Numbered from the stretch's first letter, positions 8,355 to 17,406 are shown. The stretch is 64,000 nt of DNA from Candidatus Raymondbacteria bacterium RIFOXYA2_FULL_49_16 (GCA_001789205.1 MFYT01000058.1:62001-126000), one strand, 5' to 3'. The notes: generated by a model not told the origin, from the letters alone. Numbers and translations are program-made.

Positions 8355-9520
8355 GAATCAAGCTGTAATGAAAGCTGTTCAACTCTCTCTGGGACAGTCG
8401 CGGGTATGACAACATCAGCAACGCTCATCCCCGACTGCAGAAGAACTTTTACTTCCTTATCGTGGGAGGCATTTTTTATCTCCGTGCCTTCTTCACCAGG
8501 AACGAGCATTAAGACTTCTTCAGCCGCAATTCCCTTATTCGACAACAAATCAAAACTATGCGTTGTTAAGATTACCTGACGGTTGCCGAACTTTTTCTTC
8601 TGTTGCAACCTTGAGATAATTTCTGCTAACCGGGTAACAATGCCGGAATGCAATGACAACTCAGGCTCTTCCAACAAAATAGGTTTGTTCCCATCCAAGA
8701 GCGCCCAAAAAAGTCCGATGAATCGTAGCGTTCCATCGGAAAACTGATCTTCCCATTGCCGCGCACCTTTAGCACGCCAGTGCCGATAGATTGCCTCAAG
8801 ATGCGGAATACCCATTCTATCCTTAACAAGACCTAAATCCTGAAACTGGGGTACAGCATACTTAAGAGCCTGTTGAATCCGTCTAAAAAAAGCCTCTCGT
8901 GTCTTTTTATTTGTTTTATTAATTCTTTCTATCAAATCTCTTCCATAAAAATCTTCTTTTGTTCCTGAACCGATAAATGAATCGGGGTCGCGAAGAAGTT
9001 GTGGGACAACATGTAAATAATTTATCGAATTAAAAAAATCCGCAATATCTCTAAACTTTGCATTGGAATTTGGTTGTTCTAGGTAAGTGTATTCCAATAA
9101 TTTATCGTCTTTGTCAGACTCGCTCGGCCGCTCGCAAACTAATTCTTTCTTATCATTCCAGACCTTTTCATATTTTAATCTTGCTTTTGGTTTAACTACC
9201 CCACCACCAGTTTGAGTGAATCCTATTCCGTACTTCCAAAGCAATTGCCCTTTGGTTTCATCTTTAATTTCTACCTCAATTTCAATATCAGGACGGCTGC
9301 GTGCAGCTAAACACCGAATTTTAGTAACGCCTCCCCTGACTTTTACTGCTTCTTGGAGACCACCACCAGATCTTGCAATATCCCTTAAAAACCTGAACAC
9401 ATCGAGCAAATTGGATTTCCCTGAAGCATTTGGTCCGACGATAAATACCCTATCATACAAATCAATTTCTGCATGTTGGAAGTTTTTCCAGTTTTGAATC
9501 TTTAATTTTGAGAATATCAT
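8351..9520 (-). CDS. AAA (AAA_21/OLD-like) ATPase of putative defence pair
   Basis: 389 aa. SMC/ABC-like ATPase: N-terminal IQNWKNF strand, Walker A GPNASGKSN at about residues 30-38, ABC-type signature FSDGTLRFIGL, Walker B ILLEEPELSLH and H-loop LTTHS. Between Walker A and the signature lies an insert of about 220 residues, as in the AAA_15/AAA_21 family of RecF/OLD-like enzymes. The TOPRIM domain found fused in OLD proteins is a separate downstream gene here. I chose the ATG at 9520; a GTG at 9526 would add two residues. The gene is visibly AT-rich: the 60-base line from 9001 has 17 G/C, against 38 in the line from 10081 in oppD. This fits horizontal acquisition. Confidence 0.82.
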   Translation of the reverse strand: MIFSKLKIQNWKNFQHAEIDLYDRVFIVGPNASGKSNLLDVFRFLRDIARSGGGLQEAVKVRGGVTKIRCLAARSRPDIEIEVEIKDETKGQLLWKYGIGFTQTGGGVVKPKARLKYEKVWNDKKELVCERPSESDKDDKLLEYTYLEQPNSNAKFRDIADFFNSINYLHVVPQLLRDPDSFIGSGTKEDFYGRDLIERINKTNKKTREAFFRRIQQALKYAVPQFQDLGLVKDRMGIPHLEAIYRHWRAKGARQWEDQFSDGTLRFIGLFWALLDGNKPILLEEPELSLHSGIVTRLAEIISRLQQKKKFGNRQVILTTHSFDLLSNKGIAAEEVLMLVPGEEGTEIKNASHDKEVKVLLQSGMSVADVVIPATVPERVEQLSLQLDS

Positions 9521-9554
9521 AATCACCTACATATAGAAAATAACTATTACTTCC

Positions 9555-10517
9555 CTAGGGAACCATATGAAAACAGGCGGCCATATGGCCCGGGCCGGCC
9601 GGAAATTCCAGCGGCTGTGCCAGACACTTCTCTGTTTTCCGTTCGCACCGGTCATAGAACCTGCACCCAACAGGATAGCAGGTTGGATCGGGCAGGTTCC
9701 CTGGAATCACATGGAGCCTTTCCTGCGTTTCATCGAGCAAGGGCACGGCATGGAGCAGCCCCACAGTATAGGGATGCTTCGGATCTTCGTATATGTCGCG
9801 GGTTTTACCACGTTCCGCTACCTTGCCGGCGTAGAACACGGCCACAGAATCAGCCAGTTCCGCGACAATACCGAGGTCGTGCGTGATGAATATCATACCC
9901 ATGTCGCGCGTTTGCTTGAGCTCGTGGAGCAGTTCGAATATCTGCGCTTGGATAGTGACATCGAGCGCCGTGGTGGGTTCGTCCGCAATGAGCAGCGCCG
10001 GATCGCACGAGAGGGCCATGGCGATCATGACGCGCTGCCGCATGCCGCCTGAAAGCTGGTGCGGATATTCGCCCGCGCGTTTATGCGGGTCGGGAATCTT
10101 CACCAGCCTGAGCATCTCCACGGCCTGTTCCCGCGCCTCCCGTTTTGACAGGTTGCGGTGCAGCAGGAGCGCCTCTTCGATCTGATAGCCGCAGGTAAAG
10201 ACCGGATTCAGCGAGGTCATGGGATCCTGAAACACCATGGCAATGTCGTTGCCGCGCATTTTCTGCATTTCTGATTCGGACAGCGCCAGCAGATCCTTGT
10301 TGTTGAAAAAAATCTGGCCGTTGGTGATTTCTCCCGGCGGGCTCTGGATAAGCCGCAGAATCGCCAGAGCGGTCACGGACTTGCCGCAGCCGGATTCGCC
10401 CACAATGCAGAGTGTTTCGCCCTTATTCACAGAGAATGAGACGTCGTCGACAGCGTGGACAACGCCGTCGTCGGTATTGAAGCGGACCGAAAGGTTTTTT
10501 ACTTCGAGTAGGGGCAT
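9555..10517 (-). CDS. oppD: Oligopeptide ABC transporter ATPase OppD
   Basis: 320 aa. Walker A GESGCGKS at about residues 40-47, signature LSGGMRQRVMIAMAL, Walker B LLIADEPTTALD, and the C-terminal oligopeptide-transporter extension with CYPVGCRFYDRC. It is the partner of OppF in energising peptide uptake. GC-rich, like the rest of the opp operon. Its start lies seven nucleotides after the toxin gene stop, and its stop is followed by the AT-rich ATPase/TOPRIM cassette. Both flanks are therefore inserted genes rather than the expected oppC and oppF. Confidence 0.93.
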   Translation of the reverse strand: MPLLEVKNLSVRFNTDDGVVHAVDDVSFSVNKGETLCIVGESGCGKSVTALAILRLIQSPPGEITNGQIFFNNKDLLALSESEMQKMRGNDIAMVFQDPMTSLNPVFTCGYQIEEALLLHRNLSKREAREQAVEMLRLVKIPDPHKRAGEYPHQLSGGMRQRVMIAMALSCDPALLIADEPTTALDVTIQAQIFELLHELKQTRDMGMIFITHDLGIVAELADSVAVFYAGKVAERGKTRDIYEDPKHPYTVGLLHAVPLLDETQERLHVIPGNLPDPTCYPVGCRFYDRCERKTEKCLAQPLEFPAGPGHMAACFHMVP

Positions 10518-10524
10518 ATTGAGC

Positions 10525-10833
10525 TTAGCGCCTTTTTCTTAAAATTCTACGAATCGCATGCTGATCACGCGCGCAATGAAATAGCCCATAAATCCAGATA
10601 GCGTCCATGTCGATCCGATAATATATGGCATAAGGAAATCTGCGCAGTAGACATCTTCGGAAATCACCATGCGCCTTCCTGTTTGAAAATGGGAAATCGC
10701 AGTCACCCTCAATGGCCGCAACGACCATCCTGGAAAAAGCATCGCCCAATCCCCGCGCTTTTCCCTGATACCATCTATGGCCCTCCAGGACTTCTTGTTT
10801 GAATTCAGGGGTAACTGAAACGGGGTATTTCAT
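10525..10833 (-). CDS. RelE/ParE-family toxin
   Basis: 102 aa from the ATG at 10833. It has the ParE/RelE pattern: an N-terminal strand (YPVSVTPEFKQEV), an amphipathic helix region with HRWYQGKARGLGDAF, then the basic strands RRCLLRRFPYAIYYRID, and a C-terminal FHCARDQ strand. ParE-type toxins poison gyrase and RelE-type toxins cut mRNA on the ribosome; I cannot tell which applies. The ATG overlaps the antitoxin stop (ATGA), the usual antitoxin-first arrangement. The pair sits between oppC and oppD on the same strand, which is an unusual place. Confidence 0.85.
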   Translation of the reverse strand: MKYPVSVTPEFKQEVLEGHRWYQGKARGLGDAFSRMVVAAIEGDCDFPFSNRKAHGDFRRCLLRRFPYAIYYRIDMDAIWIYGLFHCARDQHAIRRILRKRR

Positions 10834-11057
10834 TTTGCTGACCGTAGTATCCGCTTTTTCACATCTTCCCAAGAACTCCAGAAACGCGAATTCAAAGGAT
10901 ATTTTTTCAATCTCCGGTCCAGCTCTTTCTTATGACTTTCCGGAATCGGCACATCTTCTTCCGTGGCGGTCACATCGTCCCAGAGATCCTCAAGCAGTAA
11001 AATTCTTTCCGGTACTGAAAGTCTTCTGAATTCCCGGACTGCTTTTGTTTTTACCAT
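10830..11057 (-). CDS. Antitoxin, addiction-module component family
   Basis: 75 aa. It matches the short antitoxin family once called putative addiction module component: RRLSVPERILLLEDLWDD near the N-terminus, then an ELDRRLKKY helix and a C-terminal SWEDVKKRI. AAGGAG lies six to eight bases before the ATG at 11057. It is coupled by ATGA overlap to the RelE/ParE-like toxin. In related modules the antitoxin neutralises the toxin and represses the promoter of the pair. A non-coding gap of about 70 nt to oppC may hold that promoter. Confidence 0.85.
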   Translation of the reverse strand: MVKTKAVREFRRLSVPERILLLEDLWDDVTATEEDVPIPESHKKELDRRLKKYPLNSRFWSSWEDVKKRILRSAK

Positions 11058-11126
11058 GTATTCTCCTTAATCTTCTCGTGACAACCGCTACACTTTCGAC
11101 CACCAAAAACCTTTTTCTAAATATAA

Positions 11127-11984
11127 TTATTTCTTATTACTGACGCGGGGATCAAAAGCATCGCGGAGCGCATCAGCGAATATATTCAATGCGAGAATAA
11201 TGATGAACATGGCAAGGGTCGCGGCCAATAATTGCCAGTACACTCCCCTTCCCAGCAGTTCGAGCCGCGCATCTGAAATCATGACTCCCCAGCTCGGTTC
11301 TCCCTGCGCACCAACGCCCAGATAGCTCAGAATGACCTCAAACTTTATTGCGGCCACAAACAAAAGAGAAACATTGATAAGGATAAGATGAAAAACATTG
11401 GGAAGAATATGCAGGACCATGATACGGACATTGCCCGCCCCCAGCGCGCGGGCCGACTGAACATAATCCATTTCTTTTTGTTTTATGAATTCGGCCCTTA
11501 CTATTCTGCAGATGCCAACCCAAGAGGTGAGGCCAAGCGCAATATATACAGCGGTCAATCCTTTTCCTAAAATAAGCGTCAAGGCAAGAAGGAGCAACAG
11601 ATTAGGAATGGAATCAAGGGTGGAATAGAACCATACAATTATCTCATCAACCCGCCTGCGGTAATATCCTGCGAGGGCCCCGAAAAATATGCCGATAGGG
11701 ACCGCGATAAGGGTGGTAAAAAGACCCACGGACATGGCTATCTTTGTCCCATGGACGACACGTTGGAGCACGTCCCGACCAAGGAAATCCGTGCCAAACA
11801 GAAATTGCCCGCACGGCGGCGTGTACTCAGGACCGGCTGTCCTGGCATGGTTAACAGCAATGAGATTGAACGATGCTCCAAGCGCTATAATGCAATATAT
11901 AACAATAATAGCAAGGCTTGCCAAGGCAAGCTTATCGTGCGCGATTTTTTTAACCGCACGAGCGGTTAACGATCCTTCCATCAT
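11127..11984 (-). CDS. oppC: Oligopeptide ABC transporter permease OppC
   Basis: About 285 aa from the ATG at 11984. It has the OppC layout: a cytoplasmic N-terminus, a first membrane helix (LASLAIIVIYCIIALGA), a periplasmic loop with FLFGTDFLGRDVLQRV, and five further helices. The EAA coupling loop is MDYVQSARALGAGNVRIM. I chose 11984 over the far upstream start at 12122 because the latter would run deep into oppB; GGAG precedes 11984. It forms the membrane channel with OppB. Confidence 0.92.
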   Translation of the reverse strand: MMEGSLTARAVKKIAHDKLALASLAIIVIYCIIALGASFNLIAVNHARTAGPEYTPPCGQFLFGTDFLGRDVLQRVVHGTKIAMSVGLFTTLIAVPIGIFFGALAGYYRRRVDEIIVWFYSTLDSIPNLLLLLALTLILGKGLTAVYIALGLTSWVGICRIVRAEFIKQKEMDYVQSARALGAGNVRIMVLHILPNVFHLILINVSLLFVAAIKFEVILSYLGVGAQGEPSWGVMISDARLELLGRGVYWQLLAATLAMFIIILALNIFADALRDAFDPRVSNKK

Positions 11985-11991
11985 TATGTAA

Positions 11992-12924
11992 TTACTCCAG
12001 CCGTATCCGCGGATCAAAAAGACGGTACAGTATGTCGCCCAACAGGTTTGCCGCCATATACAGAAACGCGCCAAAAAAAGTGACTGCCTTAATAACCGGA
12101 AAATCCGATGCGTTGATAGCATTGATACTCATGTTTCCCAGACCCGGGATGCCGAAAAATGATTCGAGCAGGAGCGACCCCGTGAATAAAAAAGGCAAAG
12201 CCATGGTCATGCTGGCCACAATGGGGATCATGGCGTTTTTAAGCACGTGTTTGAGCATGACCAAGCGTTCGCTCACGCCTTTTGCGCGCGCTGTGAGCAC
12301 GTACTCCTTCCCTGTTTGATCGAGAATGACAGTACGGTAGAACCTGACATCAGACCCAAGCCCCACGATTATCCAGATCCCGGCTGGAAGGACAAGAAAG
12401 GGTATGCCTTTCAGGCCTGGCTCCCAACCTGAGATAGGGAAAAGACCGAACGCAAAAGAAAGATAGTACTGACCGGCAATAATATAGACAAGAATACTGA
12501 TGCTCATACCCATGACACAGAGAATGACAATGATGCGGTCCCACAACCGATTACGATAAAACGCCACGACAAGCGAAAGCAATACCGAAAGGATACTTCC
12601 GATGACAAACGAGGGAACTGTCAAAGAAAGCGATGGAACCAGACCTTCACGGATCATAGTGCTTATTTTTTGTTTTGTCGCCCAGGATCTGCCAAAATCG
12701 AAGCAAACCAGTTGCCTCAGATAATCGAAATACTGGACAACAAGCGGTCTATCAAGACCCAGCTGGTGTTCAAGCTGCCGGACCTCCTCTTGCGACGCGT
12801 TCTTTCCAAGGATCTGGTACGCAGGATTGCCGCCAACCACGTTGAACAGGAGGAATACAACAGCAGTAACACCCAACAACAGGGGTATCATATAAAACAT
12901 TCGTCTTACAATATAGGCCGCCAT
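11992..12924 (-). CDS. oppB: Oligopeptide ABC transporter permease OppB
   Basis: 310 aa. The N-terminal helix (YIVRRMFYMIPLLLGVTAVVF) is typical of OppB/DppB, followed by the periplasmic domain and five more helices. The EAA loop is LTARAKGVSERLVMLKHV. It starts two nucleotides after the end of the binding-protein gene and is followed within seven nucleotides by oppC, so all three belong to one transcript. Confidence 0.93.
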   Translation of the reverse strand: MAAYIVRRMFYMIPLLLGVTAVVFLLFNVVGGNPAYQILGKNASQEEVRQLEHQLGLDRPLVVQYFDYLRQLVCFDFGRSWATKQKISTMIREGLVPSLSLTVPSFVIGSILSVLLSLVVAFYRNRLWDRIIVILCVMGMSISILVYIIAGQYYLSFAFGLFPISGWEPGLKGIPFLVLPAGIWIIVGLGSDVRFYRTVILDQTGKEYVLTARAKGVSERLVMLKHVLKNAMIPIVASMTMALPFLFTGSLLLESFFGIPGLGNMSINAINASDFPVIKAVTFFGAFLYMAANLLGDILYRLFDPRIRLE

Positions 12925-12926
12925 AA

Positions 12927-14699
12927 TTATTGCCCCAGCATCCTTTTTCTCTGGTCTGTATCTATTCTGAAATATTTTACCTGTTCCGGTGAAACAATGT
13001 GCGGCTTATAATTTTTAAGCCAGGAATAGCACAGCGATTCGCTCACCCGGTGTGTGTCGAATATCCAGGGGCAGTCTTCCGCAACAATTGCCTGCATGCG
13101 TTTGATGCATGCCAGACGGTCCGCGCCATCGGTGAGTACCGTTATTTTCCGGTAGAGCGAATCATATTCGGCATTTTTATAATTCGCCGCATTCTCTCCC
13201 GGAGCTTCGTTAGGTCCATAAAGCAACTGTAGAAAATTCTCCGGATCGGGATAATCCGCCATCCACGCCAAGCCCGCAATCTGGAACTTGCTTGTCTTGA
13301 GCCGCTCGAGAAATTCGGGCCAGGTTACACCAATAATTTTTATGCGTATTCCTATCTCTGCCATATCAGCGGTAAATTTCTCCGCCATTTGCCGTGACGT
13401 CGTGTTCGCCTGGGTCAGGTATTCAAACTCAGGCAAACCCCTGCCTCCGGGAAAGCCCGCTTCAGCCAGGCTTCTTTTTGCGCGTTCGACATCCCTTCCC
13501 TGGTAGGGATTCCTGAACGTTGCGTCGTATCCAAAGAGGCCGGGGGGAATGGGGCCTTGTGCCCGAATCGCCCTGCCATTGTAAAACAGGTCGATAATCT
13601 TGTCGACATCCACAGCCAGACTGATGGCCTGACGCAATTTCCTGCGGCTGCCCAGCAGCGTGTCCTTGAAATTGAATGTCGTATAAGTAAGATCCAGATC
13701 TTCGGCCCGGATGAATTGAATTCCCTGGTCCGTATATTCTTCGCGCAAGGTCTTGTCCGGATTGATCAGATTGTTATAATTATCCTTGGGAATGCCCGAC
13801 CGTTCAAGATTGCCCCGCAGAAAATTGAGTATCATAGGCTGCGTTTCAGTAAATGTATAGTATTCAAGCCGGTCAATAAACGGCAGGGGTTTTCCCGCAT
13901 CATTGAGCAACCCGGCAGCGCTGTCATCCGCCCCACCTTCAACGGGATACAGGCCGTGGACATATTTCGGGTTTTTCTCGAACACAAGCCGCAAACCCCG
14001 TCGCCATTCTTTAAGAATATAGGGGCCGGTACCTACCGGATGATTTAAAAATTCATCCGCATAGTACTCTACTGCTTCGTGAGGAATAACCGCCGCATAA
14101 CTCATGGTCAGAATATATTTGAAATACGGACAGGGTTTTGTTAGGATAATAACAAGGGTTGAATCACTCGTTGCAGCAAGACCCGCAACATCTGACAGAT
14201 AATCTGCAGTATCGCTTGTTTTCAATTGCCGTGTCGAGAAACGAAACTCGTTGAGTCCGGCTATTTTATCTTCAAACAACCACCAGCCGGTTGTCCGCGT
14301 CCTAACATCCGCAAGCCGCTTAATACTGTAAATAAAATCACGCGCAACAACCTCCCTGCCTTTTCCACTGGGAAAACACAGGTCGTCGGAAAAAAAGATT
14401 CCTTTCCGAAGGTGAATCGTGTATTCAAGCCCGTCTGCCGAGATACGCGGCAGCGATTCTGCAAGACATGGCTGGATATCATAGGGCCGGGCCAGATACT
14501 TGTATTCATACAGCGGCTCGTACACCTGTTTCTGGCATATATGCGAATACAAGTCACTGCACTGCGATGGGTCGAACCCTTTGATTCTATCAGCAAGCAC
14601 ACCGCGATAGACATTGCCGGGAACCGGTTGTTTGAGAGAGCATGAAATAAAAGACAGAATGGAACACCAGAAAAAAAGAACCGCGGTGAGACGCATCAT
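12927..14699 (-). CDS. oppA: Peptide-binding lipoprotein, SBP family 5 (OppA-like)
   Basis: 590 aa. A lipoprotein signal with lipobox FISC around residue 20 anchors it to the membrane. The rest is a family 5 extracellular solute-binding protein: RGVLADRIKGFDPSQ start, LRKGIFFSDD, VGTGPYILKEWRRG and the C-terminal AWMADYPDPENFLQLLYGPN. It captures oligopeptides and delivers them to OppBC. Its ATG overlaps the stop of the zinc-ribbon gene upstream as ATGA, and oppB follows at once. Confidence 0.93.
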   Translation of the reverse strand: MMRLTAVLFFWCSILSFISCSLKQPVPGNVYRGVLADRIKGFDPSQCSDLYSHICQKQVYEPLYEYKYLARPYDIQPCLAESLPRISADGLEYTIHLRKGIFFSDDLCFPSGKGREVVARDFIYSIKRLADVRTRTTGWWLFEDKIAGLNEFRFSTRQLKTSDTADYLSDVAGLAATSDSTLVIILTKPCPYFKYILTMSYAAVIPHEAVEYYADEFLNHPVGTGPYILKEWRRGLRLVFEKNPKYVHGLYPVEGGADDSAAGLLNDAGKPLPFIDRLEYYTFTETQPMILNFLRGNLERSGIPKDNYNNLINPDKTLREEYTDQGIQFIRAEDLDLTYTTFNFKDTLLGSRRKLRQAISLAVDVDKIIDLFYNGRAIRAQGPIPPGLFGYDATFRNPYQGRDVERAKRSLAEAGFPGGRGLPEFEYLTQANTTSRQMAEKFTADMAEIGIRIKIIGVTWPEFLERLKTSKFQIAGLAWMADYPDPENFLQLLYGPNEAPGENAANYKNAEYDSLYRKITVLTDGADRLACIKRMQAIVAEDCPWIFDTHRVSESLCYSWLKNYKPHIVSPEQVKYFRIDTDQRKRMLGQ

Positions 14700-15382
14700 T
14701 CTTTGAGTTTGAGCCCGGCCTTTTGCACCAATCCGCTGATGACCTTCTTGAGCGCCTCGTTGTCGAGGTTGATATTCTCCCGCTGGGCCTCCATGCGCGT
14801 ATAGTTGAGCGTGCGCTCAAGGTTCATGGGAAAGGCCACCGAGCTGGCAATCTGGAGAATCCGTCGCACGATTGCGGGCTTTATACCAGCGGCTTCGCCG
14901 ATCTCTTGCAAAGCAGCGCCAAGATCTTGGCGGGGTTCGGGGGTTGAAAAGAGCGAAGGCTGGGCAGCAACCGCAGGCGCTTTGTCCTCCTTTGCGGGTT
15001 TGACAACTTTGGGTGCTTTGGCAGGAGCATGGGCATTAGCTGGCACGCTCTCTGGCTTCGCGGATTTGTGAGAAGCAGGGTGGTCTTTTTTATGGGCATG
15101 CTCTTTTTCCCTGTGACGTGCGTGTTTGAGTACCAGACCCTTATTTTTGAGCGCCTTGATGCCGCACGCATGGCACACTGCCGCGCGTACGCCTTCAATC
15201 TCCATACGCACTATCTCGGTGACCGCTGAACCGCAGGAGTCGCACTCCTTGAGCTCTTGCAGTGTCTGGCTTATGCCGTCCTTTATCTCGCGCAGGACAG
15301 TAAGGTCCTTGCTGTCCATCTGTTTTTTACCAGCGACTGCGGCCATTTTTGCGGCTAGTTTCTTTAGATTGACGTCTGCCAT
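14696..15382 (-). CDS. Zinc-ribbon protein of unknown function
   Basis: 228 aa from the ATG at 15382, which has CAGGAGAC upstream; a longer frame to 15472 would overlap lipM. The N-terminal part is a short helical region, followed by a four-cysteine zinc ribbon (CDSCGSAVTE, CHACG) at about residues 48-76. A His/Lys-rich stretch (KHARHREKEHAHKK) comes next, then a low-complexity Ala/Pro/Lys linker. The last 75 residues are predicted helical. I do not recognise the C-terminal domain. ATGA overlap with the peptide-binding protein gene places it at the head of the opp operon. A regulatory or metal-related role is possible but unproven. Confidence 0.75.
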   Translation of the reverse strand: MADVNLKKLAAKMAAVAGKKQMDSKDLTVLREIKDGISQTLQELKECDSCGSAVTEIVRMEIEGVRAAVCHACGIKALKNKGLVLKHARHREKEHAHKKDHPASHKSAKPESVPANAHAPAKAPKVVKPAKEDKAPAVAAQPSLFSTPEPRQDLGAALQEIGEAAGIKPAIVRRILQIASSVAFPMNLERTLNYTRMEAQRENINLDNEALKKVISGLVQKAGLKLKE

Positions 15383-15429
15383 GATAGGTAAGTCTCCTGA
15401 TAGTGAATGATATGCCGTACAATATATAA

Positions 15430-16176
15430 TTAATTGATACCGTTTGAAACAATCACAGATTCCTTGCCCCATGCGTCGCTGAACCCTTGTCTGAACGCCT
15501 CAGCAGCCTGATCGAAGGTCACGGTCTTTCCCATAACATCCTGGACCGTTGTGGATTCCGCTGTCACAAGACGACGGTATTCCTCGCGCACGTGTTCCGG
15601 GGCATTGAGATAATCGGCAATATCCAACCCGCGTGAAAGAAGGAGCGATCCGTGCTGGAGGAACCTCTTCTGTGTCCGTTTCTGGGCGCTACCAAGTATT
15701 TTCCTGCCCTCTACTTTTAATTCGTACCGCGCTGTGGAAGCAAAGCAGGGCAGTGATGCATGGGACCGCGAACGCTCGTCAGGATTTTTCGCCTTTTCCA
15801 GCTGGCACTTGACACCAAGCAGCTCAAGGCTTGCCGCCAAGGCTTCCCCGATCTTTTTATACGTCTGGTTCAGGTCGTTTCCAAACATGCCACCAACGGG
15901 GCCTGCCACGGAATAGGTCAATTCTTTGTGGTGAAGGACCGCCCTGCCGCCGGTTAGGCGTTTGACGCAATCGATACCATCAGCACGAAGATGGTCAAGA
16001 TCCAGTTCCTTCTCCGCCTTTTGGCCAAACCCTATGGAAACAGCCGGAGGAGACCAGCCATACACGCGCAGAAACACGCCTTCGTTTGCCGCAAGGAGGC
16101 GCGCATCGAAAGACATGTTGTATATGGCGGTCTGGTGGCCGGAATTAATAAAAAAAAGAGTGGCGCAATCAGACAT
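15430..16176 (-). CDS. lipM: Octanoyltransferase LipM / lipoate ligase family
   Basis: 248 aa, BPL/LplA/LipB fold. The substrate-binding motif KRLTGGRAVLHHKELTYS is clear, with GRKILGSAQKR carrying the catalytic-region lysine. A cysteine in LPCFASTARYEL sits where LipM enzymes carry their acyl-thioester Cys, so octanoyl transfer from acyl-ACP is more likely than ATP-dependent ligation. The product would supply octanoyl groups for lipoylation, for example of the glycine cleavage H protein (gcvPB lies at 24214). A gap of 47 nt separates it from the zinc-ribbon gene. Confidence 0.85.
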   Translation of the reverse strand: MSDCATLFFINSGHQTAIYNMSFDARLLAANEGVFLRVYGWSPPAVSIGFGQKAEKELDLDHLRADGIDCVKRLTGGRAVLHHKELTYSVAGPVGGMFGNDLNQTYKKIGEALAASLELLGVKCQLEKAKNPDERSRSHASLPCFASTARYELKVEGRKILGSAQKRTQKRFLQHGSLLLSRGLDIADYLNAPEHVREEYRRLVTAESTTVQDVMGKTVTFDQAAEAFRQGFSDAWGKESVIVSNGIN

Positions 16177-16206
16177 TTTATTCCTTGCATGTCACCGGTG
16201 AATAAA

Positions 16207-17364
16207 TCAAAGCCATTGTTCCAAATTTTCGAGATATCGCTCCCATGGCAACACCTGAACATTCCCTAAAAAGAATGGCTGACCTATTGCTCCAACAAGG
16301 AAAAGAGGAACATCTGGGTTGTTTTGACCAAAATCCCTAAGGCCACGGCAATCCGGCTGTGCAACCGAAGTACCAGACTTAATCTCAATGGCCGCTTGTA
16401 TTGTACCATGCTTTACAATAAGCAGGTCCACTTCCGACCCGCTTCTAGTACGCCAGTAGAACAACTCGGCCTCGCTTCGTCGATATGAAATCATGCGATA
16501 CGTCTCCAGAACAATGAATTGCTCAAAGAGCCTGCCGCGACGCACCGGATCGAGACCAGCAGTCAATTGTTTCTGCAATGCGTTAGCGATACCCGTATCG
16601 AACAAATAATACTTTGGATGGGCAGAAACTCGCTTCCCAACGCTTTTAATATAAGGATCAATTCGTATCCCGATGAGCGTATCTTCAAGGATGGAATAAT
16701 AGGACTTGACAGAATTGCATGACAGTCCGCATTCCCTGCCTATCCCGGTTTGGTTTACTATTTCACCGTTTCTGGCCGCGGCAATATCGAGGAAACGTGA
16801 GAATCCGGCCAGATTTCGGGCAATGCCTTCACTCTGGATTTCCTCGCGAAGATAGGTATCCGCATAGGCTGCCAAGGTCTCCTGCGTTTCTATCTCGCTT
16901 TTTCCAGCGCAGCCAACCAATGTTCCGAAGCGAAGCGCGGTCTCCAGGTTGAAATTTTCTTTTTGTTCCAGATAGGTCAGTGGATGAAGTCTCCGTTCCA
17001 CAGCCCTACCGCCCAGGAGATTGACCCCGCCTCTGCACAATTTTCTCGCGCTCGATCCAGTCATAATAAACCTTGTGCCTGGATAATCTGCAATAAGTGA
17101 ATGGATTTCGTTCAATAGGGCCGGTACACGCTGGATCTCATCGATGACGATTTCAGTGACGCCTTCCTTTTCTATTTTATAAACAGAATTTCTCCGAAAT
17201 TGTTCAGGGGCCTTAAGATAGAGGTGGTATTCTTCCGAATGGAGAAGGTCAACATACCATCCATTTTTCAAATTCTCCCTGACCAGCGTGCTTTTTCCGG
17301 TTTGCCGAGCCCCGAATAAAAAGAAGGAGCTTTTTTCTGGTAAATTTATAAGTCTTTTAATCAT
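16207..17364 (-). CDS. AAA_14/DUF4143 ATPase with PD-(D/E)XK-like C-terminus
   Basis: 385 aa. Walker A GARQTGKST at about residues 18-26, Walker B EIVIDEIQRVP and sensor FIMTGSSARKL define the AAA_14 domain. The C-terminal DUF4143 region contains RTRSGSEVDLLIV followed by AAIEIKSG, a PD-(D/E)XK nuclease-like pattern. These proteins are widespread, patchily distributed and of uncertain function. It stands alone between lipM and rnc with its own AT-rich upstream region. Confidence 0.88.
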   Translation of the reverse strand: MIKRLINLPEKSSFFLFGARQTGKSTLVRENLKNGWYVDLLHSEEYHLYLKAPEQFRRNSVYKIEKEGVTEIVIDEIQRVPALLNEIHSLIADYPGTRFIMTGSSARKLCRGGVNLLGGRAVERRLHPLTYLEQKENFNLETALRFGTLVGCAGKSEIETQETLAAYADTYLREEIQSEGIARNLAGFSRFLDIAAARNGEIVNQTGIGRECGLSCNSVKSYYSILEDTLIGIRIDPYIKSVGKRVSAHPKYYLFDTGIANALQKQLTAGLDPVRRGRLFEQFIVLETYRMISYRRSEAELFYWRTRSGSEVDLLIVKHGTIQAAIEIKSGTSVAQPDCRGLRDFGQNNPDVPLFLVGAIGQPFFLGNVQVLPWERYLENLEQWL

Positions 17365-17406
17365 GATTCATTTTTTACGGTAAATAATGCAACATAATTA
17401 ACATAA

